10,783 nucleotides of DNA from CAZNLL01 sp964573885 (GTDB taxonomy: Bacteria > Desulfobacterota > DSM-4660 > Desulfatiglandales > Desulfatiglandaceae), in contig CAZNLL010000124.1 in NCBI GenBank assembly GCA_964573885.1, positions 1 to 10,783 on the forward strand. The letters are read 5' to 3'. The translations under genes and the position numbers were made by a program. This document shows positions 1-7,688 of this stretch, piece after piece (within the stretch, counting starts at the first letter, position 1; every line of letters begins with the position of its first letter). The notes below the pieces were generated by a model, which worked only from the letters and a program-made list of their open reading frames with translations, had not been told where the DNA came from and searched no databases.

Positions 1-2
1 GC

Positions 3-3000
3 GGTATTCAAGCCTCTCTTGATCTTGCCACCGCGGGCTTTAAGGTCTACCTTGTTGAAAAGGCCCCTGCCATCGGCGGCCATATGGCGCAGCTTGACAA
101 GACCTATCCCACCAATGACTGCTCCATGTGAATTCTCGCTCCCAAACTGGTCGAGGTCGGCCGGCATCCCAACATAGAGGTGTTGACGTATACCGAGGTT
201 GAGCATGTTGAAGGGGAAGGAGGGGACTTTCAGGTAACCCTGACCAAGAAACCCAGGTACATCATAGAAGATAAATGCACGGGTTGTACCACCTGCGTAG
301 AATACTGCCCGGTCATGGTCCCTGATGCGTATAATCAAGACTTATCGTCAAATAAGGCCATTCACATCTACTTCTCTCAAGCCGTACCTCTGATCACCTA
401 TATAGACGAAAACTGCCTTTTCCTTAAAGAAGAAAAATGCCGGATTTGCGAGGGCGTCTGTGAGAATGATGCCATAGACCTCCATCAGAGGCCGGAGAAG
501 CTGAAAGTCAAGGTGGGCGCCGTCATTTTGTCTCCGGGCTATGACATATTCGACCCCAAGGTCAAGGGAGACTATGGGTATGGACAATTTGAGAACGTGG
601 TGACCAGCCTGGACTTTGAACGGCTTCTGTGTGCCACCGGCCCCTATGAGGGTGAGATCCTTCGGGCTTCCGACAAGCAACACCCCCACAAATTGGCGTG
701 GATCCAATGCGTGGGTTCCCGGCGTGTGACCCCGGGCGACAACAGCTATTGTTCAGCCGTATGCTGTACCTATACCCAGAAACAGGTGATCTTGACAAAG
801 GATCATGACCCGGAGGCGCAGTGTACCATATTCCATAATGACATCCGTTCCTACGGCAAGGATTTTGAGCTTTACTACAAAAGAACTACGGAGCTTCCCG
901 GGATTCGGTTTATAAGGAGCTATGTATCAGTGGTCGGAGAGATCCCGGAAACCAAGAATGTCGTTGTCCGATATGCCACACCGGATGAAGGGGTAAAAGA
1001 AGAAGAATTCGAAATGGTTGTCCTCTCCGTTGGCTTGAACCCCCCTGCCGATTATGAGGATCTGGCGAAGAAATTCGGAATCGAGCTCAATGCCCACGGA
1101 TTTTGTAAAGCCACCCCCACCAATCTTATGGAGACGACCAGAGAGGGGATCTTCGTAAGTGGGGCCTTCCAGGGCCCTGTAGATATCCCCGAGTCTGTTT
1201 TTGGGGCCAGCGGGGCCGGATCCCAGTGTGGTGAGCTCCTCCAATACAGGCGAGATAAGCTGACCAAAGCAAGGGTATATCCACCGGAAAAGGATGTCTC
1301 CACAGAGGAGCCACGGATCGGCGTCTTTGTGTGTCATTGCGGCGCCAATATCGGGAGGGTGGTCGATGTCCCTTCTACGGTTGAATATGCCCAGACCTTA
1401 CCCAATGTGGTCTACGCGCAGGAACAGCTCTTTTCATGCGCCACCAACTCCGCCCAGGAAATAACAGACATGATCAAGGAAAAGGGCCTTAATCGTGTGG
1501 TCGTCGCCGCGTGCTCACCCAGGACCCTCGAGCCCCTGTTCTGGGATACCCTCCGGGAGGCGGGGCTGAATCAGTATTTCTTTGACATGGCCAATATCAG
1601 GGAGCATAACTCCTGGGTGCACTCCAAGGAGCCGGAAGACGCCACCAAGAAGGCCAAGGACATCATCCGGATGTCTGTGGCGCGGGCCTGCCATCTGGAG
1701 CCGTTACAGGAAATTGACCTGCCCGTCAACAAGGCGGGTCTGGTGGTGGGTGGCGGTATTGCAGGCATGACGTGCGCTCTGTCCATTGCAAAACAGGGCC
1801 ATGAGGTCTACCTGGTTGAAAAGGATAAAGACCTGGGAGGAATAGCGCGGAGAATCCATTACACCCTGGAAGGGCTGGATGTGCAGGCCTATTTACGTGA
1901 TCTTATGCGAAAGGTTTATGAGCACCCCTTAATCCATGTCTATACGGATGCCACCATCAAAGAGGCCACCGGGTATGTGGGAAATTTCGTCACCAAGGTA
2001 AGTTCAGAGAGGGGGCCGGCGGAAATAAAACACGGGGCGGCCGTGATCGCTATAGGGGCTGATGAATACAAACCCACGGAATACCTCTATGGCCAAGACG
2101 ATAGGGTCGCGACCCAGCTGGAGTTGGAGGAAAAGATAGCCCGGTCGGACGAGAAGCTCATGAACTGCCGGAACCTGGTCATGATACAATGTGTGGGCTG
2201 CCGAAACGAAGACAGAGAGTACTGTGCCCGGGTGTGTTGCAGCCACGCCATAAAGAACGCCTTGAAGCTCAAAGAGATAAATCCCGAGGTGGATATCTAT
2301 ATCCTCTTTCGGGATATGAGAACCTACGGGTTTTTGGAGGACTATTACCGGGAGGCGTCGGAGAGAGAGGTAAAGTTCATCCGTTACGAGCCGGAGGATA
2401 AGCCCGAGGCGGAGGCGGTTGAAGAAGGGGGCCGGCCCGTCTTAAGGGTCAGTGTAAACGATCCCATTTTGGACCAGAAGCTGGCTATAGACGCCGATTA
2501 CCTTGTGCTCTCCGCCGCCGTGATTCCCCCTGCTGCAAACGAGGAAACAGCGCAGCTTTTCAAGGTTACCTTGGGGCCGGATGATTTTTTCAAGGAAGCC
2601 CACGTGAAGCTAAGGCCTGTGGAGTTTAGTGCGGAAGGGGTTTACCTGTGTGGGATGGCCCATTACCCCAAGCACATATCGGAGGTGATAAACCAGTCTT
2701 ATGGAGCCGCGGGTCGGGCCTTAACCCTCCTCTCCCATGATATCGTGACGGTTTCAGGCTCTGTTTGCGAGGTGGACGAGAAGAAGTGTATCGGCTGCGG
2801 GGCGTGTGTCTCGGCCTGCACCTATGGGGCTGTAGAGTTTCGTGAGACCCGGCAGGGAAAAAAGGCGGTGGTGAATCCTGTGATCTGTAAAGGAGACGGC
2901 TTGTGTAACGCCAAGTGCCCTACAGGGGCTATCTCCCTGAAACACTTTACCGATGAAGAGCTCTTGAGCCAGATCGATGCAGCCGTTTTCGAGGAAGAGG

Positions 3001-3038
3001 TCATTCAAGGCATGGATGCAGCCGTGGGAGACGCGTAG
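3..3038 (+). CDS. hdrA: HdrA-type FAD/iron-sulfur subunit, double module, selenoprotein (5' truncated)
   Basis: This is subunit A of a heterodisulfide-reductase-like complex, a cytoplasmic flavoprotein that bifurcates or transfers electrons between MvhD and ferredoxin or HdrBC partners. The frame is open from the window edge and reads through a TGA at 129-131 to TAG at 3036-3038, giving 1011 visible residues. Order by visible residue: end of a first FAD-binding fold; the motif D-C-S-M-U-I-L-A-P-K with Sec at 43; an inserted ferredoxin with C-T-G-C-T-T-C at 92-102 and C-R-I-C near 147; the conserved I-Q-C-V-G-S-R and C-C segments; an HdrA N-terminal-type domain (V-F-V-C-H-C-G) at about 439-567; a second FAD site G-G-G-I-A-G-M near 585; and two C-terminal 4Fe-4S motifs at about 929-975. 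HdrA is usually about 650 residues, so this is a fusion of two HdrA modules. The Sec position matches the second Cys of the usual D-C-S-x-C-I-L motif. Family assignment is firm; electron partners are inferred from the neighbouring mvhD-like gene. Confidence 0.93.
129..131 (+). other. In-frame TGA read as selenocysteine in HdrA
   Basis: The TGA lies in the uninterrupted HdrA frame. Clear HdrA sequence sits on both sides: V-E-K-A-P-A-I-G-G-H-M before, I-L-A-P-K-L-V-E-V-G-R-H-P after. Homologues carry Cys here, and some methanogen and deltaproteobacterial HdrA proteins are known to carry Sec. A SECIS-like hairpin follows at the right distance. A sequencing error or a degenerate stop is the alternative, but conservation around the codon and a second such case in the next gene argue against it. 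Confidence 0.9.
147..164 (+). promoter_or_regulatory. Bacterial SECIS-like hairpin for HdrA Sec
   Basis: CTGGTC at 147-152 pairs with GGCCGG at 159-164 (six pairs, two of them G-U) around the loop GAGGTC at 153-158. The apical loop starts about 21 bases after the TGA. It carries the AGGUC string that also forms the SelB-binding loop of the well-studied fdhF SECIS of E. coli. The hairpin lies within the coding sequence, as is normal for bacterial SECIS elements. SelB recognition is inferred. Confidence 0.75.
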
Positions 3039-3100
3039 GGGCGAGAAGGCTGGAAAAACCCGTAGGGTGGGCCACATTACCCATAAGGAGTTCAAAAGGA

Positions 3101-3937
3101 ATGAGCACAGGGCATAAGTTCAGGCCGAAAATACTGGGTTTTGTATGCCACTGGTGAGCATACGGCGCCGCTGACATGGCTGGAGTTTCCAGACTGCAAT
3201 ATAGAACTGAAAGCAGACTTATTCGTGTCATGTGTTCCGGTCGGGTGGACCTGGAATTCGTATTGAGGGCGTTCCTGAACGGAGTGGACGGGGTTTTTAT
3301 CGGCGGCTGCCGTCTGGGCGAGTGTAATTATATTACCCATGGAAATTACCATGCCCTCAATATGGTGCTTTTGTGTAAAAAAATCCTACAGCATATAGGC
3401 CTGAATCCGGAGAGGCTGAGAATCGAATTCATGTCTTCGGGTGAGGGTCAGATCCTTGCCGAAGTCCTTAATGATTTCGGCAAAGGGGTGGAAGACCTTG
3501 GCCCCCTGGGCAACGGGGAAGAAATCGGCGGGGATGAGCTCAAGTCCAAACTGGAAGAAGTGAGAAAACTGATCCCCTATATCAAGATCGTGACCCGGGA
3601 GAAACTGGAGACACGTCTTGAGAACACAGAACAATATGAGGGCCTCTTTACCAGTGATGAGGTAGAGAGGCTGTTCAGTGAGGTGGTTTCTTATTATATC
3701 GATCCGGATAAGTGCCAGGCCTGTATGATTTGCCGCAGGAGATGCCCTGTAGAGGCCATTGAAGGGGGCAAGAACCGCATCCATGTCATTGACCAGGATA
3801 AATGTATAAAATGCGGAACCTGTTATGAAGCTTGCCCGCCTCGTTTCGGTGCGGTCCAGAAGATCACCGGGGAGCCCGCCCCGCCTCCCATTCCCGACGA
3901 GGAAAGAACCATAGCCAGAGAGAGCAAAAGAGGGTGA
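3101..3937 (+). CDS. mvhD: MvhD-type electron-transfer subunit fused to 2[4Fe-4S] ferredoxin, selenoprotein
   Basis: This is a homologue of the delta subunit of methyl-viologen-reducing hydrogenase (MvhD/VhuD), which carries a [2Fe-2S] cluster and relays electrons from a hydrogenase or formate dehydrogenase to HdrA. Reading from ATG 3101 through the TGA at 3155-3157 gives 278 residues. The start has AAGGAG about 10 bases upstream. Residues 12-85 hold the family core: C16-H-W-U19 followed by A-Y-G-A-A-D-M-A-G, M-C45-S-G-R-V-D, and G-G-C70-R-L-G-E-C75. The next stretch, up to about 200, is helical and charged. A C-terminal dicluster ferredoxin follows, with C205/208/211/215 and C235/238/241/245. 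The gene starts 62 bases after the HdrA stop and is surely co-expressed with it. A call starting at ATG 3176 would lose the C-x-x-U motif. The family normally has C-x-x-C here; Sec at this site is known in methanogen VhuD. Which oxidoreductase feeds it is not encoded in the window. Confidence 0.92.
3155..3157 (+). other. In-frame TGA read as selenocysteine in MvhD
   Basis: The frame from ATG 3101 gives a sensible MvhD N-terminus (K-I-L-G-F-V-C-H-W), then TGA, then A-Y-G-A-A-D-M-A-G-V-S-R-L. The TGA sits exactly where MvhD homologues have the second Cys of C-N-W-C. A hairpin with a G-U loop follows. Selenocysteine is the simplest reading. Confidence 0.9.
3180..3192 (+). promoter_or_regulatory. 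Bacterial SECIS-like hairpin for MvhD Sec
   Basis: CTGGA at 3180-3184 pairs perfectly with TCCAG at 3188-3192, leaving a GTT loop (or a five-base AGTTT loop if the closing A-U pair is open). The loop begins 28 bases after the TGA. This is within the usual bacterial SECIS spacing, and the loop has the G-U that SelB elements typically carry. The stem is short, so the fold and SelB recognition are inference. Confidence 0.6.
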
Positions 3938-3977
3938 AGACAGGCCCTTGTGCGGTCCGAAAGAGAAAGGATGCCCC

Positions 3978-4430
3978 ATGAACCAGAGCACCATTAAGAT
4001 CAGAGTCATGAAGGCGGACGATTTTGACGCGGTGGTTGCCATTGATAAGAAGATCCTGAAGGCTTCGCGACCGGAATACTATGAAGTAAAATTTGAGAAG
4101 CTTTTTAGGTCAAGAGATTATCTGCCCGCCTCCCTTGTGGCGGAGACAGAGGAGGGAACCGTGGCGGGCTTTGTCATGGGAGAAATCTATATGGGGGAAT
4201 ATGGTATTTTCCAGGAAGAAGCCAGGCTGGATACCATCGGCGTTGATCCTGACCACCAGCATAAGGGTATTGGCGGGCGGTTGATCAATGAATTCATGGA
4301 TCACATGAAGAGTGTGGGCGTTCAAAAAATAAACACCCTGGTGGACTGGAATGATTCCAGGCTGATTCATTTCTTTAGTGCAAACCATTTTATGCCGTCC
4401 AAGACCATCAACCTGGAACGAAGCCTCTAA
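3978..4430 (+). CDS. GNAT family N-acetyltransferase
   Basis: This 150-residue protein is of the GNAT fold, which transfers an acetyl group from acetyl-CoA to an amine; the substrate cannot be told from the sequence. The acetyl-CoA-binding motif A is clear at about residues 87-105: I-G-V-D-P-D-H-Q-H-K-G-I-G-G-R-L-I, matching Q/R-x-x-G-x-G. A typical N-terminal I-R-V-M-K-A-D-D-F-D-A-V opens the fold. The C-terminal part (V-D-W-N-D-S-R-L-I-H-F-F-S-A-N-H-F) matches the RimI-like end of the domain. I chose ATG 3978 because GAAAGG lies about seven bases upstream; a TTG at 3948 is in frame but has no such support. The gene starts 40 bases after mvhD and probably belongs to the same transcript. A role in modifying an Hdr or FdhD component would be speculation. 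Confidence 0.87.
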   Translation: MNQSTIKIRVMKADDFDAVVAIDKKILKASRPEYYEVKFEKLFRSRDYLPASLVAETEEGTVAGFVMGEIYMGEYGIFQEEARLDTIGVDPDHQHKGIGGRLINEFMDHMKSVGVQKINTLVDWNDSRLIHFFSANHFMPSKTINLERSL

Positions 4431-4494
4431 TGTAGAACTTCCCGTCCACCCTCAGGGGATTTCTTTGTAATGCCTTCTAAATGTCCACCGGACC

Positions 4495-5199
4495 ATGATG
4501 GATACCAAAATATTACAGCCGGTTGAACTGATCCGGATGAACGGGGGGTGTGAGGGGATCACTGAACGCATCATCCGGGAGTCCGCCCTGAATCTTTACA
4601 TTAACGGCAATCCTTACGCCACCGCCATGGTGCTGGCCGGCATGGAACGGGAATTTGCCGTGGGGCACCTGTACGGCCAGGGGATAATATCCGGGACGGC
4701 CGATATTTTGTCCATCACCGTGACCGGTCCAAAGATTGAGGTGGCCCTGGCCGGAGCGGATAAACCCCGCAGGGCTGTGGGACCGGTGCGTTCAGACCTG
4801 GTGGTCAACAGGAATGACGTTTTTACCTGTGTCAAGGCTATCCTCAAATCTGAGATTTTCGCAGAGACGGAGGCGGTGCATTCGGCCGGCATTTTTATGG
4901 AAGGGACAAAGGCCCTTGCCATTACCGAGGACCTGGGTCGCCACCACGCCCTGGATAAGGCCATTGGTGCGGCCCTGTTTCAAGGGAGCGATTTAACCAG
5001 GGCCATGGCTGCATCCACCGGCCGCCAGCCCGCCGAGATGATTTACAGGTGCCGCAACGCCGGCATCCCCATCATCGCCACCAAAGGTGTGCCCACCTCG
5101 CTGGCGGTGGTGCTGGCGAAGCAAAACGGCATCACCATCGCCGGGCTGGTCCGGGGGAAGTCCATGTACGTCTATTCACACCCGGAGCGGATCCAATGA
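4495..5199 (+). CDS. fdhD: FdhD/NarQ-family protein, first copy, lacking the Cys loop
   Basis: FdhD proteins pass sulfur from a cysteine desulfurase to the molybdenum or tungsten cofactor of formate dehydrogenase and bind the cofactor. This 234-residue copy has the family core: E-S-A-L-N-L-Y-I-N-G at 29-38, G-M-E-R-E-F-A-V-G-H-L at 49-59, E-D-L-G-R-H-H-A-L-D-K at 145-155, S-T-G-R at 174-177, and a final G-L-V-R-G-K-S-M-Y-V-Y. The usual central C-x-x-C or S-G-C-G loop is replaced by P-R-R-A-V-G-P-V-R-S-D near 91-101, with no cysteine. It is therefore somewhat short, and sulfur transfer by the standard route is doubtful. ATG 4495 is followed directly by a second ATG; no strong ribosome-binding site is seen, and an in-frame stop at 4468-4470 bounds the start. 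Its stop overlaps the start of the second copy, so the two are translationally coupled. Confidence 0.88.
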   Translation: MMDTKILQPVELIRMNGGCEGITERIIRESALNLYINGNPYATAMVLAGMEREFAVGHLYGQGIISGTADILSITVTGPKIEVALAGADKPRRAVGPVRSDLVVNRNDVFTCVKAILKSEIFAETEAVHSAGIFMEGTKALAITEDLGRHHALDKAIGAALFQGSDLTRAMAASTGRQPAEMIYRCRNAGIPIIATKGVPTSLAVVLAKQNGITIAGLVRGKSMYVYSHPERIQ

Positions 5200-6017
5200 A
5201 TCCTCAAGGGTCATCCCTTAAAATACCCGGCCGGCGGCTCCAGAACGGACGGTTCTCGGAGGCAAAACCGGCCGTGGTCGTGGAGCAAGAGCTGCGCATC
5301 ATTTTAAACGGCCGACCCCTCGCCACGGCATCCCTCATGCCGGGGATGGAAAAGGAATTCGTGACCGGCTATCTCTTCAGCCAGGGATTCATCAGGGCCC
5401 CCGAGGAGATTGTATCTCTAAACCTAGAGGGGGTGACGGCCGATGTGATACTCTCCCGTACGCCCCGTCCTCCCCTGACAACCACCTACCGCATCGTATC
5501 CGGGGGAGGGCGCAGCGCCTTCACGGATGATCACCTTTCGGAAGTCCGTTCAGACCTTCTATTGAAAAAGGAGGTGGTATTTGAGGCCATGAACCGGCTC
5601 TTTGATATTGCCTGCGTTTACAAGGACACAGAGGGGGCCCATGGAGGCGGTATATTCACACCGGCGGCCGAACCCGTTTTTATTGTTGAGGATATTGGAC
5701 GGCATAACTGCCTGGACAAGGCCATCGGCTACGCCCTCCTCCATCACATTGATTGCAGCCGCCACTTGGTGGTCTCCACCGGTCGCATGGCCTCCGAAAT
5801 GGTGTCGAAATTGTGCCGGGCGGGATTCCCGGTGGCCGCTACCAAGGCGGCCGTAACGGACAGGGGCAGGGAGACGGCCCTTGCCTGTGGCATGACCCTT
5901 ATCGGCTTTGTCCGGGATACGGGCACCGTCATCCACACGGACATGGAGGTGCGGGTCATCAAGGACCCGGTGATGAAGATCTACACAGGTACGGAACGGA
6001 TAACCTATTCATCCTAG
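5196..6017 (+). CDS. fdhD: FdhD/NarQ-family protein, second copy, lacking the loop cysteine
   Basis: A second FdhD homologue, 273 residues, begins at ATG 5196, which overlaps the preceding stop as ATGA. GGAG lies eight bases upstream. Family signatures are L-N-G-R-P-L-A-T-A-S-L-M-P-G-M-E-K-E-F at 37-55, H-G-G-G-I-F at 149-154, E-D-I-G-R-H-N-C-L-D-K at 165-175, S-T-G-R-M-A-S-E at 194-201, and K-I-Y-T-G-T-E-R-I near the end. At the usual catalytic loop it reads R-I-V-S-G-G-G-R-S at 99-107, where relatives commonly read S-G-C-G-G-G, so the cysteine appears to be deleted. The two copies are clearly related but divergent, so this is an old duplication or a heteromeric pair, not a recent repeat. 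A role in assembling a formate dehydrogenase is inferred from the family; no such enzyme is in the window. The frame is open further upstream, but that part overlaps the first copy and is not coding. Confidence 0.88.
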   Translation: MNPQGSSLKIPGRRLQNGRFSEAKPAVVVEQELRIILNGRPLATASLMPGMEKEFVTGYLFSQGFIRAPEEIVSLNLEGVTADVILSRTPRPPLTTTYRIVSGGGRSAFTDDHLSEVRSDLLLKKEVVFEAMNRLFDIACVYKDTEGAHGGGIFTPAAEPVFIVEDIGRHNCLDKAIGYALLHHIDCSRHLVVSTGRMASEMVSKLCRAGFPVAATKAAVTDRGRETALACGMTLIGFVRDTGTVIHTDMEVRVIKDPVMKIYTGTERITYSS

Positions 6018-6043
6018 CCCCCGATCCTTTCATTAGAATAGAG

Positions 6044-7165
6044 ATGTTACAAAAAAGGACCTTCCACACAGAAGGGATAACGCGCAGAGGCTTCCTAAAG
6101 AAGGCGGGCAAGGCTGCACTCTGTGTTTGCCTTCCCCCTCTTTTGGGGGCCTGCAAGGGCGGGGAACAAGGTCTCTCCGTATCCAGGGGCCATGAGAATC
6201 TTGTGGTCATCTCCCGGTTTCGGGATTATGATCCGGCCGGGTACCAGGCGCTGAAGAGGACGGTTGGTGAAATGGTTGAAGCCACATATGAAAGAAGGCC
6301 CTTTTTCAGCCGTGGTGATCGCATTGCCATGAAGGTCAACCTGGTGTCTTCCCTGGATGCCCTGCAAAGACCGGCCACCGAAACCTATACCACCCATCCC
6401 CTGGTGGTCATGGCCCTGGTGGAGGTTTTCGGGGATCTGGGCGCCGGCGCTGTGGATATTGTGGAAGGCGCCACCTTCCCTTCAAATACAAAGGCGGTTT
6501 TTGCCTTCCTGGGATATGGTGATCTTTTTCCCTTGCTGGGGGGCGGTACCTTGATTGATTTGAATTCCCCTGATCCCTACAAGGATTTTGGTGAAATCCA
6601 GGTACAAGGCGGTCTTGTCTACCGTTCCATCAAGGTCAACCGAAGGCTCCTTGAAACAGACTGCCTGGTTTCCGTCTCTAAATTGAAATGCCACAGCACA
6701 GCAGGGGTCACCCTTTCAATGAAGAACCTGATCGGTCTTTTGCCCGTCCAAGTCTATGGCGCAAAGGGCACCGGTGCCCGCATCGAATTTGTTCATGGAT
6801 CTGACCCATCCGTAAAGGTCCCCCATAATATTATTGACGTGGCTTCCATCTTTCCTTCAGATTTTTCCATGATCGACGGGATCACCGCCATGGACAGGGG
6901 GGAAGGCCCTTGGGTGGAGGGGCCGTCTTTTACCACCCCCGGCGTGCTCATCGCAGGCCTGAACCCGGTTGCCGTCGACAGTGTGGGGGCCTCAGTCATG
7001 GGGTTTGATCCCGGCGCAACCTATCCGAACTCCCCCTTTGTCAACGCCCTGAACCATCTCCGCCTGGCGTCGGAATATGGCCTGGGAAGCCACATTTTGG
7101 AGGATATGGAAATATTGGGTGAGACCATCCAGGATGTCCTCTATCCCTATGCCCCGCCCCTTTAA
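6044..7165 (+). CDS. DUF362 protein with Tat signal and lipobox
   Basis: This 373-residue protein belongs to the DUF362 family, whose biochemical role is not settled. The N-terminus has a twin-arginine signal, T-R-R-G-F-L-K-K at 13-20. A short hydrophobic stretch and a lipobox L-G-A-C with Cys 37 follow, so it is probably exported folded by Tat and lipid-anchored outside the cytoplasmic membrane. Family hallmarks are A-M-K-V-N-L-V (residues about 94-100), P-L-V-V-M-A-L-V-E-V-F, and S-K-L-K-C-H-S-T-A-G-V-T-L-S-M-K-N-L-I-G near 212-231. The C-terminal domain includes G-L-N-P-V-A-V-D-S-V. ATG 6044 is the first sensible start; the frame is open upstream, but that part overlaps fdhD. The ribosome-binding site is weak. 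The gene begins 26 bases after the second fdhD and likely ends the operon. Its last four bases overlap the stop of the opposing gene. Confidence 0.88.
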   Translation: MLQKRTFHTEGITRRGFLKKAGKAALCVCLPPLLGACKGGEQGLSVSRGHENLVVISRFRDYDPAGYQALKRTVGEMVEATYERRPFFSRGDRIAMKVNLVSSLDALQRPATETYTTHPLVVMALVEVFGDLGAGAVDIVEGATFPSNTKAVFAFLGYGDLFPLLGGGTLIDLNSPDPYKDFGEIQVQGGLVYRSIKVNRRLLETDCLVSVSKLKCHSTAGVTLSMKNLIGLLPVQVYGAKGTGARIEFVHGSDPSVKVPHNIIDVASIFPSDFSMIDGITAMDRGEGPWVEGPSFTTPGVLIAGLNPVAVDSVGASVMGFDPGATYPNSPFVNALNHLRLASEYGLGSHILEDMEILGETIQDVLYPYAPPL

Positions 7166-7587
7166 GCCCCTTTCTTCACGGCCTTTACCTCCACGACCAC
7201 TTTGCCCCAGCCCCCGCAGGCGGGCCCCACGTCAAAACAGCCCGTTCGGTTGAAGATCACTTCGTTCGGGTCTCTGCCGTTCATGAGATTTTCAAAAAAG
7301 GCATTGACCACAAGGGCCAGATTGGGCAGCAGAAAGGAACAGATCCGCTCGGGGGATTCCCGGGTAAGGAGATTGCCCGTGGAATCAAAAAAGATCTTCT
7401 GTCCCGGGGTATGGCCGGAATGGCACCCCTTGGATTCGATCACCTCGGCCACAAGCCGGTACTGGGAGGCCGCCAAGGCATTGTCGAAGACCCTCTGGAA
7501 TCTGGGGTTCTTCTCGATGGCCTGGAACTCGGAATCCTCAAGGCCAAGTCTCTTCTGAATGATCCTGATCATTTGCTCCCTTTCCAC
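7162..7587 (-). CDS. Small four-cysteine protein, resembles TIGR04076 family
   Basis: This is a protein of 141 residues of unknown function. The pattern K-G-C55-H-S-G-H-x-x-G-Q-K-I-F-F, then R-I-C83-S-F-L-L-P-N-L, then G-C117 and P-A-C124-G-G-W-G-K-V-V-V-E-V resembles the small cysteine-bearing TIGR04076 family. That match is from memory of the family pattern and is only moderate. The first 45 residues are an amphipathic extension (R-I-I-Q-K-R-L-G-L) not usual for it. I chose GTG 7587 because a near-perfect GGAGGAGGT ends three bases before it. ATG at 7570-7572 is an alternative, with AAGGGAG just upstream and a TGA overlap to the preceding frame. It converges with the DUF362 gene, overlapping it by four bases, and is last in the minus-strand group. 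Metal or iron-sulfur binding by the four cysteines is plausible but unproved. Confidence 0.75.
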   Translation of the reverse strand: MEREQMIRIIQKRLGLEDSEFQAIEKNPRFQRVFDNALAASQYRLVAEVIESKGCHSGHTPGQKIFFDSTGNLLTRESPERICSFLLPNLALVVNAFFENLMNGRDPNEVIFNRTGCFDVGPACGGWGKVVVEVKAVKKGA

Positions 7588-7688
7588 GATACCTCCTCCA
7601 TAAACCTTTTCCTGTGGGCGTATTCCCCTTCACCCTCCAGGCAATACACCACATAAGGTGATTCTCCAATCAGTGTGAGCCGGGCAAG

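Noticed and set aside
180..3038. HdrA starting at GTG 180 as a complete 952-residue protein
   Set aside because: The frame upstream of 180 is clear HdrA sequence interrupted only by the TGA at 129-131; the GTG is internal.
3176..3937. MvhD starting at ATG 3176
   Set aside because: It would lack the N-terminal C-x-x-C/U motif of the family; ATG 3101 has a ribosome-binding site and the in-frame TGA fits Sec.
3386..4042. 218-codon open frame on the minus strand
   Set aside because: Antisense to the mvhD ferredoxin part and the GNAT start, which are clearly coding; no ribosome-binding site or family pattern.
4441..4466. CCC-TCA-GGG hairpin followed by a T-rich stretch as a terminator between the GNAT and fdhD genes
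   Set aside because: The stem is only about three pairs and the T-run is interrupted; too weak to call.
5049..5195. Upstream extension of the second fdhD frame
   Set aside because: It overlaps the first fdhD, its translation (His/Arg/Gly-rich) is typical of a shadow frame, and ATG 5196 has GGAG upstream.
5753..6043. Upstream extension of the DUF362 frame
   Set aside because: It lies inside fdhD in another frame and would bury the Tat signal in the middle of the protein.
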